The notes beneath the pieces are model-generated. The model worked only from the letters and a program-made list of their open reading frames with translations, was not told where the DNA came from and did not search any database. The translations under genes and the position numbers were made by a program. A stretch of DNA of 64,000 nt, from the NCBI RefSeq assembly GCF_027744825.2, contig NC_071349.1, positions 992,001 to 1,056,000 of the forward strand. The letters are read 5' to 3'. Positions 13,130-26,580 of the stretch are shown piece by piece. Positions within the stretch are counted from its first letter, which is position 1. The number at the start of each line of letters is the position of its first letter. Origin of the DNA: Synchiropus splendidus. Its lineage: Eukaryota; Chordata; Actinopteri; Syngnathiformes; Callionymidae.

Positions 13130-16100
13130 TATTTGGTCGCGTGACGCGCCGCCCACTTTATTCATTACCATATTTGGTTGTGTGACGCTCCGCCAACTTT
13201 GCCGCCATCTTTTCTCACGGGCATATTTGGTTGTGTGACTCACCGCCCATGTTGTTCATTGCCAAATTTGGTCGGGTGACGCGCCACCCACGTTGTCCAT
13301 TACCATATTTGGTTGTGTGACGCTCCGCCTACTTTACTCATTACAATATTTGGTCGCGTGACGTGCATCCCACTATGCTCATTACCATATTTGGTCGTGT
13401 GACGCGCTGCCCACTTTGCGGCCATCATTTCTCACTACCATATTTGGTCGCGTGACTCGCCGCCCACTTTGTTCTTTATCACATTTGGAGGCGTGACGCG
13501 CCGCCCACTTTGTTTATCACCATATTTGGTCGCGTGACGCACCGCCCACTGTGTTCATTGTCATTTTTGGTTGTGTCACGCTCCGCCCCCTTTACTCATT
13601 TCCATAATTGGTCGCGTGACGCCCCACCCTCTTTGTTCATTGCCATATTTAGTCGTGTAAAGCTTTGTTAATTAAGTTATTTGGTCGTGTGACGCGCCGC
13701 CAACTTTGCTTATTACCATATTCGGTCGCTTGACGTGCCGTCCACTTTGCTCATTACCATATTTGGTTTCATGACGCACCGACCACTTTGTTCATTGCCA
13801 TATTTGGTTGTGTGACGCGCCGCCCACTTTGCGACCCACTTTGCCACCCACTTTGCCGCCCACTTTGCGTATTAACATATTTGGTCGTTCAACGCGCCAT
13901 TCCCTTTGCTCATAACCATATCTGGTTGCGTGAGGCGCCGCCCGATTTTGATCTTCATCACATTTGTTGGTGTGACGCGCCGCCCACTTTGTTCATTACC
14001 ATATTTGGTTGTGTGACGCGCCGCCCACTTTGCTCATTACCATGTTTGGTCATTTGACGCGCCGCCCACTTTGCTCATTACCATAATTGGTCGCGTGATG
14101 CGCCGCCCACTTTGCCGCCCACTTTGCCGCACACTTTGTGCATTACCGTGTTTGGTTGTGTGACACGCCGACCATGTTGATCATTACCATATTTGGTCGT
14201 GTGACGCACCGCCTACTTTGCTCATTACAATATTTGGTCGCGTGACGCGCCGCCCACTTTGCTCATTACCATATTTGTTGGCGTGACACGCCGCCCACTT
14301 TGCTCATTACCATATTTGGTGGCGTGACGCGGGACCGACTTTGTTCATTACCATATTTGGTGGCGTGACGTGCCGCCCACTTTCTTTATCACCATATTTG
14401 GTGGCGTGACGTGCCGCCCACTGTGTTCATTGGCATATTTGGTTGTGTCACGCTCCGCCCCCTTTACTCATTTCCATATTTGGTCGCATGACGCCCCACC
14501 CTTTGTTCATTGCCATATTTCGTCGTGTGAAGCTCCGCCCACTTTGCCGCCATCTTTTCTCACGAGCATATTTGGTCGCGTGATCCTCCGCCCACTTTAT
14601 TCATTACCATATTTGGTTGTATGACGCTCCGCCAACTTTGCTCATTACAATATTTGGTCACGTGACGCGCCGCCCTCTTTGTTCATTACTATATTTGGTT
14701 GTGTGACTCGCCGCCCATGTTGATCATTACCAAATTTGGTCGTGTGACGGGCCGCCCACGTTGTTCATTACCATATTTCGTTGTGTCACGCTCCGCCCCC
14801 TTTAATCATTTCCATATTTGGCCCTGTGACGCCCCACCCTCTTTGTTCATTGCGATACTTCGTCGTGTGAAGCTCCGCCCACTTTGCCGCCATCTTTTCT
14901 CACGACCATATTTGGCCGCGTGACGCGCCGCCCACTTTGATCGTTACCACATTTCTTTGTGTGACGCTCTGACCACTTTCCTCATTACCATATTTGGTCG
15001 CATGACGCCCCACCCTCTTTGTTCATTGCCTTATTTCGTCGTGTGAAGCTCCGCCCACTTTGCCGCCATCTTTTCTCACGAGCATATTTGGTCGCGTGAT
15101 GCTCCGCCCACTTTATCCATTACCATATTTGGTTGTGTGACTCGCCGCCCATGTTGTTCATTACCAAATTTGGTCGTGTGACGCGCCGCCCACGTTGTTC
15201 ATTACCATATTTGGTAGTGTGATGCTGCGAATATTTTTGTCATTACAATATTTGGTCGCGTGACGCGCCTCCCATTTTGTTCAATACCATATTTGGTTGT
15301 GTAACGCTCTGACCACTTTCCTCATTACCATATTTGGTCGCATGACGCCCCACCCTCTTTGTTCATTGCCACATTTTGTCGTGTGAAGCTCCGCCCACTT
15401 TGCCGCCATCTTTTCTCACGGGCATATTTGGTTGTGTGACTCACCGCCCATGTTGATCACTACCAAATTTGGTCGTGTGACGCGCCACCCACTTTGTTCA
15501 TTACCATATTTGGTTGTTTGACGCGCCGCCCATGTTGTTCATTGCCAAATTTGGTCGTGTGACGCGCCACCCACGTTGTCCATTACCATATTTGGTTGTG
15601 TGACGCTCCGCCTACTTTACTCATTACAATATTTGGTCGCGTGACGCCCATCCCACTATGCTCATTACCATATTTGGTCGTGTGACGCGCTGCCCACTTT
15701 GCGGCCATCATTTCTCACTACCATATTTGGTCGCGTGACTCGCCGCCCACTTTGTTCTTTACCACATTTGGAGGCGTGACGCGCCGCCCACTTTGTTTAT
15801 GACCATATTTGGTCGCGTGACGCACCGCCCACTGTGTTCATTGTCATATTTGGTTGTGTCACGCTCCGCCCCCTTTACTCATTTCCATAATTGGTCGCGT
15901 GACGCCCCACCCTCTTTGTTCATTGCCATATTTAGTCGTGTAAAGCTCCGCCCACTTTGCCACCATCTTTTCTCACTTCATATTTGGTCGCGTGATGCTC
16001 CGCCCACTTTATTCATTACCATATTTGGTTGTGTGACGCTCCGCCTACTTTGCTCATTACAATATTTGGTGACGTGATGCGCCGCCCTCTTTGTTCATTA

Positions 16101-19100
16101 CTATATTTGGTTGTGTGACTCGCCGCCCATGTTGTTCATTACCAAATTTGGTCATGTGACGCGCCGCCCACGTTGTTCATTACCATATTTGGTTGTGTGA
16201 CGCACCGCCTACTTTGCTCACTACCATATTTGTTTGCGTGACTCGCCGCCTACTTTGTTCTTTACCATATTTGGTGGCGTGACGCGCCACCCTCTTTGTT
16301 TATCACAATATTTGGTCGCGTGACGCGCCGCCCACTGTTTTCATTGCCATATTTGGTTATGTGACGCTCCGCCCCCTTTACTCATTTCCATATTTGGTCG
16401 CGTGACGCCCCGCCCTCTTTGTTCATTGCCATATTTCATCGTGTGAAGCTCTGGCCACGAGGCGGCCATGTTTTCTCACCACCATATTTGGTCGTGTGAC
16501 GCGCCGCCCACTTTGTTCATTACCATATTTGATTGATTGACGCTCCGCCTACTTTGCTCATTACAATATATGGTCGCGTGACACGCCACCCACTTTGCTC
16601 AAAACCATTTTTGGTCGCGTGACGCGCCGCCCACTATGCCGCCATCTATTCTAACAACCTTATTTGGTCACATGACTCACCGTCCACTTTGTTCTTTAGC
16701 ATATTTGGTGGCGAGACGCACCGCCCACTTTGTTTATCACCATATTTGGTCGCGTGACGCGACGCCCACTTTATTCATTGCCATATTTGCTTGTGTGACG
16801 CTCCGCCAACATTGCTCATTTCCATATTTGGTCGCGTGACGCCCCACCGTCGTTGTTCATTGCCATATTTGGTTGTGTGAAGCTCCTCACTTTGTTCATT
16901 ACCATATTTGGTTGTGTGACGCTACGCCTACTTTGCTCATTTCAATATTTGGTCAAGTGATGCGCCGCCCACTTTGCTCATTACCATATTTGGTCGAGTG
17001 ACCCCCCGCCCTCTTTGTTCATTACCATATTTGGTCGTGTGACGCGCTGCCCAAGTTCATTACCAAATTTGCTCGTTTGACACGCCGCACACGTCGTCCA
17101 TCACCATATTTGGTTGTGTGACGCTCCGGCTACTTTGCTCATTACAATATTTGGTCGCATGACGCGCCGCCCACTTTGCTCATTACCATATTTGGTGGCT
17201 TGATGCGCTGTCCACGTTGTTCATTACCATATTTGGTCGCTTGACGGGGCGCCCACTTTTCTCATTATCATATTTGGTGGCGTGACGCGCCGCCCACTTT
17301 GCTCATAACCATATTTGGTGGCGTGACTGGCCGCCCACTTTGTTCATGACCATATTTGGTCGCGTGATGTGCCGCCCACTTTTTTCATTACAATATTTGG
17401 TTGCGTGACACGCACCCCACTTTGCCATGCAATTTGCTCATTCCCATATTTGGTCAAGTGACCCGCCACCCACTTTGTTCATTAGCATATTTGGTCGTGC
17501 AACGCGCCCCCCACTTTGCCGCCCACTTTGTGCATGACCATATTTGGTCGTTCAATGCGCCGTACACTATGCTCATCATCTTATCTGGTTGCTTGAGGGG
17601 ACGCACACTTTGTTCATTGCCATATTTGGTCGTGTGACACGCCGCCCACTTTGCTCATTATAATTTTTGATAGAGTGACGCAGGGCCAACTTTGCCCATT
17701 ACCATATCTGGTTGCGTCATGCGCTGCCTACTTTGTCCATTGCCATATTTGGTCACGTAATATGGCGCCCACTTTGCTCATTACCATATTTAGTCAAGTG
17801 ACTCGCTGCTCACTTTGTTCATTAAGATATTTGGTCGCGTGACCCGCCGCCCACTATGCTCATTACCATATTTGGTCGCATGACGCACCGTCCACTTTGT
17901 TCATTGCCATATTTGGTCGCGTGACCCGCCGCCCACTATGCTCATTACCATATTTGGTCGCATGACGCACCGTCCACTTTGTTCATTGCCATATTTGGTT
18001 GTGTGACGCGCCGCCCACTTTGCCGCCCACTTTGCCGCCCACTTACCACTGCCGAATTTGTTCTTTACCATATTTGGTCACGTGACATGCCGCCCAATTT
18101 GTTCATTTCCATATTTGGTCAAGTGACGGCCGCCCACTTTGTTCATTACCACATTTGGTCGCATGGCGCGCCGGCCACTTTGGTCATTAATATATTGGGT
18201 TGCGTGACCCGCGGCCCACTTTGCCGCACAATTTGCGCATTACCATATTTGGTCGATCAACGTGACGTTCACTTTGTTCAAAACCATATCTGATTGCGTC
18301 AGCCGACGCCCACTTTGTTCTTTGACATATTTGGTCACGGGACGCGCCGCCCACTTTGTTCATTGCCATATTTAGTCACGTGACAGCCGCCCACTTTGTT
18401 CATGACCATATTTGGTCGCGTGACAGGCAGCACACTTTGTTCATTACCATATTTGGTGGCGTGATCTGCCGGCCACTTTTTTCATTACAATATTGGGTTG
18501 CGTGACACGCACCCCACTTTGCCGTCCAATTTGCTCATTCCCATATTTGGTCAAATGACCCGCCACCCACTTTGTTCATTAGCATATTTGGTGGTGCAAC
18601 GCGACGCCCACTTTGCTCATTACAATATTTGGTCGCGTGACTCCCCGCCCACTTAGCTCATTACCATATTTGGTGGCGTGACGCGCCGCCCACTTAGCTC
18701 ATTACCAAATTTGGTCGCGTGACGGGCTTCCCGCTTTGTTCATTCCCATATTTGGTTGTTTGACGCTCCGCCTACTTTGCTGATCACAATATTTGGTCGC
18801 GTGACCCGCCGCCCTCTTTACACATTTCCATATTTGGTGGCGTGACGCGCCGCCCACTTTGTTCATTACCATATTTGGTCACGTGACGCGCTGCCCACTC
18901 TTCCGCCCACTTTGCCGCCCACATTGCGCATAGCCATATTTGGTTGTTCAACGGACGGTTGACTTTGCTCATAACCAGATTACTGGTTGCGTGAGCCGAC
19001 GCCCTCTTTGTTCATTATCATATTTGGTCGCGTGATGCGCCGCCCACGTTGTCCATTACCATATATGGTCGATTGGGGCCGCTCACTTTGTTCTTTACCA

Positions 19101-20330
19101 TATTTGGTGGCGTGACGTGCCGCCCACTTTGTGCATTACCATATTTGGTCGTTCAACGCGCCCTTCACTTTATTCACAATCATATCTGGTTGCTTGAGCC
19201 GACGCCCACTTTGCTCATTGCCATATTTTGTCGTGTGACGCGCCCCCCACTTTGCTCATTATAATATTTGATAGCGTGACGCGCCGCCCACCTTGCTCAT
19301 TACCATATCTGGTTGCGAGATGCGCCGCCTACATTGTTCATTACCATATTTGGTCACGCAACGTGCCGCCCACTTTGCTCATTACCGTTGTTGGTCACGT
19401 GACGCGCCACCCACTTTGCCGCCCACTTTGCGGCCCACTTTGCTCATTACAATATTTAGTCAAGTGACGCGCTGCCCACTTTATTCAATAACATATTAGG
19501 TGGTGTGACGCGCTGCCCACTTTGCTCATTACCATATTTGGTCGCGTGACGCACCGCCCACTACGTTCATTGCCATATTTGGTTGTGTGACGAGCCGCCC
19601 ACTTTGCCGCCCACTTTGCCGCCCACTTTGCGCATTACCATATTTGGTCGATCAACGGGCCGTTCCCTTTGCTCATAACCATATCTAGTTGGGTGAGACG
19701 CCGCCCGATTTTGATCTTCATCATATATGGTCGTGTGACGCGCCGCCCACTTTGTTCATTACCATGTTTGGTTGTGTGATGCTCCGACTACTTCGTTACT
19801 TACAATATTTGGTTGCGTAACGCGCCGCCCACTTTCCTCATTACCATATTTGGTCGCGTGACGCGCGGCCCACTTTGCCGCCCACTTTGCTCTATACCAT
19901 ATTTAGTCAAGTGACATGCCGCCCACTTTGTTCATTAAGATATTTGGTCGCGTGACACGTCGCCCACTTTGCTCATTACCATATTCGGTCGCGTGACGTG
20001 CCTCCCACTTTGCTCATTACCATATTTGGTTGCATGATGCAGCACCCACTTTGTTCATTGCCATATTTGGTTGTGTGACGCGCCGGCCACTTTGCCGCCC
20101 ACTTTGCCCATTACCATATTTGGTCATTCAGCACACCGTTCACTTGGTCATAACCATATCAGGGTGCGTGAGGCGACACCCACTTTGTTCATTATCATAT
20201 TTGGACAAGTGACGACCGCCCACTTTGTTCATTACCATATTTGGTCGCGTGACGCGCCGCCCACTTTGTTCATTACCATATTTGGTCACGTGACGGCCGC
20301 CCACTTTGGTCATTACCATATTTGGTCGCG

Positions 20331-23300
20331 TGATGCTCCGCCCACTTTGCTCATTACCATATTTGGTCGCGTGACGCGTGGCCCACTTTGTTCATTCCCC
20401 TATTTGGTTGTGTGATGCGCCGACCATGTTGAGCATTACCAAATTTGGTCGTGTGACGCGCCGCCCACGTTGTTCATTACCATATTTGGTTGTGTGACAC
20501 ACCGCCTACTTTGCTCATTACAATATTTGTTGACGTGACGCCCCGCCCACTTTGTTCATTAACATATTTGTTGGCGTGACGCCCCGCCCACTTTGTTTAT
20601 CACCATATTTGGTCGCGTGACGTGCCGCCCACTGTGTTCATTGGCATATTTGGTTGTGTCACGCTCCGCCCCCTTTACTCATTTCCATGTTTGGTCGCAT
20701 GACGCCCCACCCTCTTTGTACATTGCCATATTTCGTCGTGTGAAGCTCCGCCCCCTTTGCCGCCATCTTTTCTCACGAGCATATTTGGTTGTGTGACTCA
20801 CCGCCCATGTTGATCATTACCAAATTTGGTCGCGTGACGCGCGACCCACTTTCTTCATTACCATATTTGGTTGTTTGACGCGCCGCCCATGTTGTTCATT
20901 GCCAAATTTGGTCGTGTGACGCGCCACCCACGTTGTCCATTACCATATTTGGTTGTGTGACGCTCCGCCAGCTTTTCTCATTACAATATTTGGTCGCGTG
21001 ACGCGCCGCCCACTATGCTCATTACCATATTTGGTTGTGTGACGCACCGCCTACTTTGCTCATTACAATATTTGGACGCGTGACGCGCCGCCCACTTTGC
21101 TCATTACCATATTTGTTGGCGTGACGCGGCGCCCACTTTGCTCATTACCATATTTGGTCGCGTGACGCGCGACCCACTTTGCTCATTACCATATTTGGTC
21201 GCGTGACGCGCGACCCACTTTGTTCATTACCATATTTGGTCGCGTGACCCGCCGGCCACTTTGCCGCCATCTCTTCTCACTACCATATTTGGTAGCGTGA
21301 GTCGGCGCCCACTTTGTTCTATACCATATTTTGTGGCGTGACGCGCCGCCCACTTTGTTTATCACCATATTTAGTGACGCCCCGACCACTGTGTTCATTG
21401 CCATATTTGGTTTTGTCACGCTCAGCCCCCTTTACTCATTTCCATATTTGGTCGCGGGACGCCCCACCCTCTTCGTTCATTGCCATATTTCGTCGTGTAA
21501 AGCTCCGCCCACTTTGCCGCCATCTTTTCTCACGCGCATATTTGGTCGCGTTATGCTCAGCCCACTTTATTCATTACCATATTTGGTTGAGTGACGCTCC
21601 GACTACTTTGGTCATTACAATATTTGGTGACGTGACGTGCCGCCCTCTTTGTTCATTACTATATTTGGTTGTGTGACTCGCCTCCCATGTTGTTCATTAC
21701 CAAATTTGATGGTGTGACGCGCGGCCCACGTTGTTCATTACCATATTTGGTTGTGTGACGCTCCGCCTACTTTAGTCATTACAATATTTGGTCGTGTGAC
21801 GCGCCGCTCACGTTGTTGATTACCATATTTCGTTGTGTCACACTCCGCCCCCTTTACTCATTTCCATATTTGGCCGTGTGACGCCCCGCCCTCTTTTTTC
21901 ATTGCCATACTTCGTCGTGTGAGGCTCCGCCCACTTTGCCGCCATCTTTTCTCACGACCATATTTGGCCGCGTGTAGCGCCGCCCACTTTGTTCATTATC
22001 ATATTTGTTTGTGTGACGCTCCGACCACTTTGTTCTTTACCATATTTGGTTGCGTGATGCGCGACCCACTTTGTTCATCACCTTATGTGGTCGCGTGACG
22101 CACCGCTCACTGTGTTCATTGCCATTTGGTCGCATTGCCATATTTGGTTGTGTGACGCTCCGCCCCCTTTACTCATTTCCATATTTGGTCCCGTGACGCC
22201 CTGCCCTCTTTGTTCATTGCCATATTTCATCGTGTGAAGCTCTGCCCACTAGGCCGCCATGTTTTCTCACGACCATATTTGGTCGTGCAATGCGACGCCC
22301 ACTTTGCTCATTACAATATTTGGTCGCCTGACGCCCCGCCCACTTAGCTCATTACCATATTTGGTGGCGTGACGCGCCGCCCACTTAGCTCATTACCATG
22401 TTTGGTCACGTGACGCACCGTCCACTTTGTTCATTACAATATTACGTCACGTGATGCGCCGCCCACTTTGCTCATTACCATATTTGGTCACGTGACGGTC
22501 GCCCACTTTGTTCATTATCATATTTGCTCGCGCGATGCGCCGCCCACGTTGTCCATTACCATATATGGTCGATTGACGCCGCCCACTTTGTTCTTTACCA
22601 TATTTGGTCGCGTGATGCGCCGCCCACTTTGCCACCCACTTTGCCACCTACTTTGCCGCCCACTTTGACTCCCACTCTTCCGCCCACTTTGTGCATTACC
22701 ATTTTTCGTCGTTCAACGCGCCGTTCACTTTGCTCATAATCATATCTGGTTGCATTAGGCGACGCCCACTTTGTTCATTGCCATATTTGGTCGCGTAATG
22801 CGCCGCCCACTTTGCCACCCACTTCGCCACCCACTTTGCCGCCCACTTTGACTCCCACTCTTCCGCCCACTTTGTGCATTACCATTTTTCGTCGTTCAAC
22901 GCACCGTTCACTTTGCTCATAATCATATCTCGTTGCTTGAACCGACACCGACTTTGTTCATTGCCATATTTGGTCCAGTGACGTGGCACCAACTTTGCTC
23001 ATTATAATATTTGATAGCGTGACGCGCCGCCCACTTCGCTCATTACCATATCTGGTTGCGAGATGCGCCACCTACTTTGTTCATTACCATATTTGGTCAC
23101 GCAACGTGCCGCCCTCTTTGCTCATTACCGTTATTCGTCGAGTGACACGCCGCCCACTTTGCCGCCCACTTTGCCGCCCACTTTGCCGCCCACTTTGCCG
23201 CCCACTTTGCTCATAACCATATTTAGTCAAGTGATGCGCCGCCCACTTTGTTAATTAAGTTATTTGGTCGTGTGACGCGCCGCCAACTTTGCTTATTACC

Positions 23301-23854
23301 ATATTCGGTCGCTTGACGTGCCGTCCACTTTGCTCATTACCATATTTGGTCTCATGACGCACCGACCACTTTGTTCATTGCCATATTTGGTTGTGTGACG
23401 CGCCGCCCACTTTGCGACCCACTTTGCCACCCACTTTGCCGGCCACTTTGCGTATTAACATATTTGGTCGTTCAACGCGCCATTCCCTGTGCTCATAACC
23501 ATATCTGGTTGCGTGAGGCGCCGCCCGATTTTGATCTTCATCACATTTGTTGGTGTGACGCGCCGCCCACTTTGTTCATTACCATATTTGGTTGTGTGAC
23601 GCGCCGCCCACTTTGCTCATTACCATGTTTGGTCATGTGACGCGCCGCCCACTTTGCTCATTACCATAATTGGTCGCGTGATGCGCCGCCCACTTTGCCG
23701 CCCACTTTGCCACCCACTTTGTGCATTACCGTATTTGGTTGTGTGACGCGCCGACCATGTTGATCATTACCATATTTGGTCGTGTGACGCGCCGCCCACG
23801 TTGTTCATTACCATATTTGGTTGTGTGACGCACCGCCTACTTTGCTCATTACAA
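20331..23854. repeat. 3.5-kb segmental duplication within the satellite, copy 2
   Basis: This is the counterpart of 9601-13129. The left edge sits where TTTGGTTGTG (copy 1) is replaced by TTTGGTCGCG. The right edge is at TCATTACAA|CTTACTTAC, where the array jumps back to sequence resembling 12085-13200 (a third partial copy, about 23861-24953). The segments after that also repeat earlier blocks: 25087-25735 resembles 15293-15940, and 25732-26133 resembles 13652-14057. Confidence 0.85.
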
Positions 23855-26196
23855 CTTACTTACTTTGCCACCCACTTTGCCGCCCACTTTGACTCCCACT
23901 CTTCCGCCCACTTTGTGCATTACCATTTTTCGTCGTTCAACGCACCGTTCACTTTGCTCATAATCATATCTCGTTGCTTGAACCGACGCCGACATTGTTC
24001 ATTGCCATATTTGGTCCAGTGACGTGGCACCAACTTTGCTCATTATAATATTTGATAGCGTGACGCGCCGCCCACTTCGCTCATTACCATATCTGGTTGC
24101 GAGATGCGCCGCCTACTTTGTTCATTACCATATTTGGTCACGCAACGTGCCGCCCTCTTTGCTCATTACAGTTTTTCGTCGAGTGACACGCCGCCCACAG
24201 TGCCGCCCACTTTGCCGCAAACTTTGCCCCCCACTTTGCTCATAACCATATTTAGTCAAGTGATGCGCCGCCCACTTTGTTAATTAAGTTATTTGTTCGT
24301 GTGACGCGCCGCCCACTTTGCTTATTACCATATTCGGTCGCTTGACGTGCCGTCCACTTTGCTCATTACCATATTTGGTCTCATGACGCACCGACCACTT
24401 TGTTCATTGCCATATTTGGTTGTGTGACGCGCCGCCCACTTTGCGACCCACTTTGCCACCCACTTTGCCGCCCACTTTGCGTATTAACATATTTGGTCGT
24501 TCAACGCGCCATTCCCTTTGCTCATAACCATATCTGGTTGCGTGAGGCGCCGCCCGATTTTGATCTTCATCACATTTGTTGGTGTGACGCGCCGCCCACT
24601 TTGCTCATTACCATGTTTGGTCATGTGACGCGCCGCCCACTTTGCTCATTACCATAATTGGTCGCGTGATGCGCCGCCCACTTTGCCGCCCACTTTGCCG
24701 CCCACTTTGCCGCCCACTTTGCCGCCCACTTTGCCGCCCACTTTGTGCATTACCGTATTTGGTTGTGTGACGCGCCGACCATGTTGATCATTACCATATT
24801 TGGTCGTGTGACGCGCCGCCCACGTTGTTCATTACCATATTTGGTTGTGTGACGCACCGCCTACTTTGCTCATTACAATATTTGGTCGCGTGACGCGCCG
24901 CCCACTTTATTCATTACCATATTTGGTTGTGTGACGCTCCGCCAACTTTGCTCATTACAATATTTGGTCACGTGACGCGCCGCCCTCTTTGTTCATTACT
25001 ATATTTGGTTGTGTGACTCGCCGCCCATGTTGTTCATTACCAAATTTGGTCGTATGACGCGCCGCCCACGCTGTTCAATACCATATTTGGTTGTGTAACG
25101 CTCTGACCACTTTCCTCATTACCATATTTGGTCGCATGACGCCCCACCCTCTTTGTTCATTGCCACATTTTGTCGTGTGAAACTCCGCCCACTTTGCCGC
25201 CATCTTTTCTCACGGGCATATTTGGTTGTGTGACTCACCGCCCATGTTGATCACTACCAAATTTGGTCGTGTGACGCGCCACCCACTTTGTTCATTACCA
25301 TATTTGGTTGTTTGACGCGCCGCCCATGTTGTTCATTGCCAAATTTGGTCGGGTGACGCGCCACCCACGTTGTCCATTACCATATTTGGTTGTGTGACGC
25401 TCCGCCTACTTTACTCATTACAATATTTGGTCGCGTGACGCGCATCCCACTATGCTCATTACCATATTTGGTCGTGTGACGCGCTGCCCACTTTGCGGCC
25501 ATCATTTCTCACTACCATATTTGGTCGCGTGACTCGCCGCCCACTTTGTTCTTTATCACATTTGGAGGCGTGACGCGCCGCCCACCTTGTTTATCACCAT
25601 ATTTGGTCGCGTGACGCACCGCCCACTGTGTTCATTGTCATATTTGGTTGTGTCACGCTCCGCCATTTTACTAATTTCCATAATTGGTCGCGTGACGCCC
25701 CACCCTCTTTGTTCATTGCCATATTTAGTCGTGTAAAGCTTTGTTAATTAAGTTATTTGGTCGTGTGACGCGCCGCCAACTTTGCTTATTACCATATTCG
25801 GTCGCTTGACGTGCCGTCCACTTTGCTCATTACCATATTTGGTCTCATGACGCACCGACCACTTTGTTCATTGCCATATTTGGTTGTGTGACGCGCCGCC
25901 CACTTTGCGACCCACTTTGCGACCCACTTTGCGACCCACTTTGCCGCCCACTTTGCGTATTAACATATTTGGTCGTTCAACGCGCCATTCCCTTTGCTCA
26001 TAACCATATCTGGTTGCGTGAGGCGCCGCCCGATTTTGATCTTCATCACATTTGTTGGTGTGACGCGCCGCCCACTTTGTTCATTACCATATTTGGTTGT
26101 GTGACGCGCCGCCCACTTTGCTCATTACCATAATTGGTCGCGTGATGCGCCGCCCACTTTGCTGCCCACTTTGCCGCCCACTTTGCCGCCCACTTT

Positions 26197-26580
26197 GTGC
26201 ATTACCGTATTTGGTTGTGTGACGCTCCGACTACTTCGCTACTTACAATATTTGGTTGCGTAACGCGCACCCCAATTTCCTCATTACCATATTTGGTCGC
26301 GTAACGCGCCGCTCACTTTGCTCATTACCATATTTGGTCGCGTGATGCGCCGCCCACTTTGCCGCCCACTTTGCCGCCCACTTTGCCGCCTACTTTGTGC
26401 ATTACCGTATTTGGTTGTGTGACGCTCCGACTACTTCGCTACTTACAATATTTGGTTGCGTAACGCGCACCCCAATTTCCTCATTACCATATTTGGTCGC
26501 GTAACGCGCCGCTCACTTTGCTCATTACCATATTTGGTCGCGTGACGCGCCGCCCACTTTGCCGCCCACTTTGTGTCATA
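26197..26580. repeat. 202-bp local tandem duplication in the array
   Basis: The run containing GACGCTCCGACTACTTCG at 26221 recurs at 26423 with near identity across about 190 bases, including the rare GTAACGCGCACCCCAATTTC variant. Confidence 0.75.
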
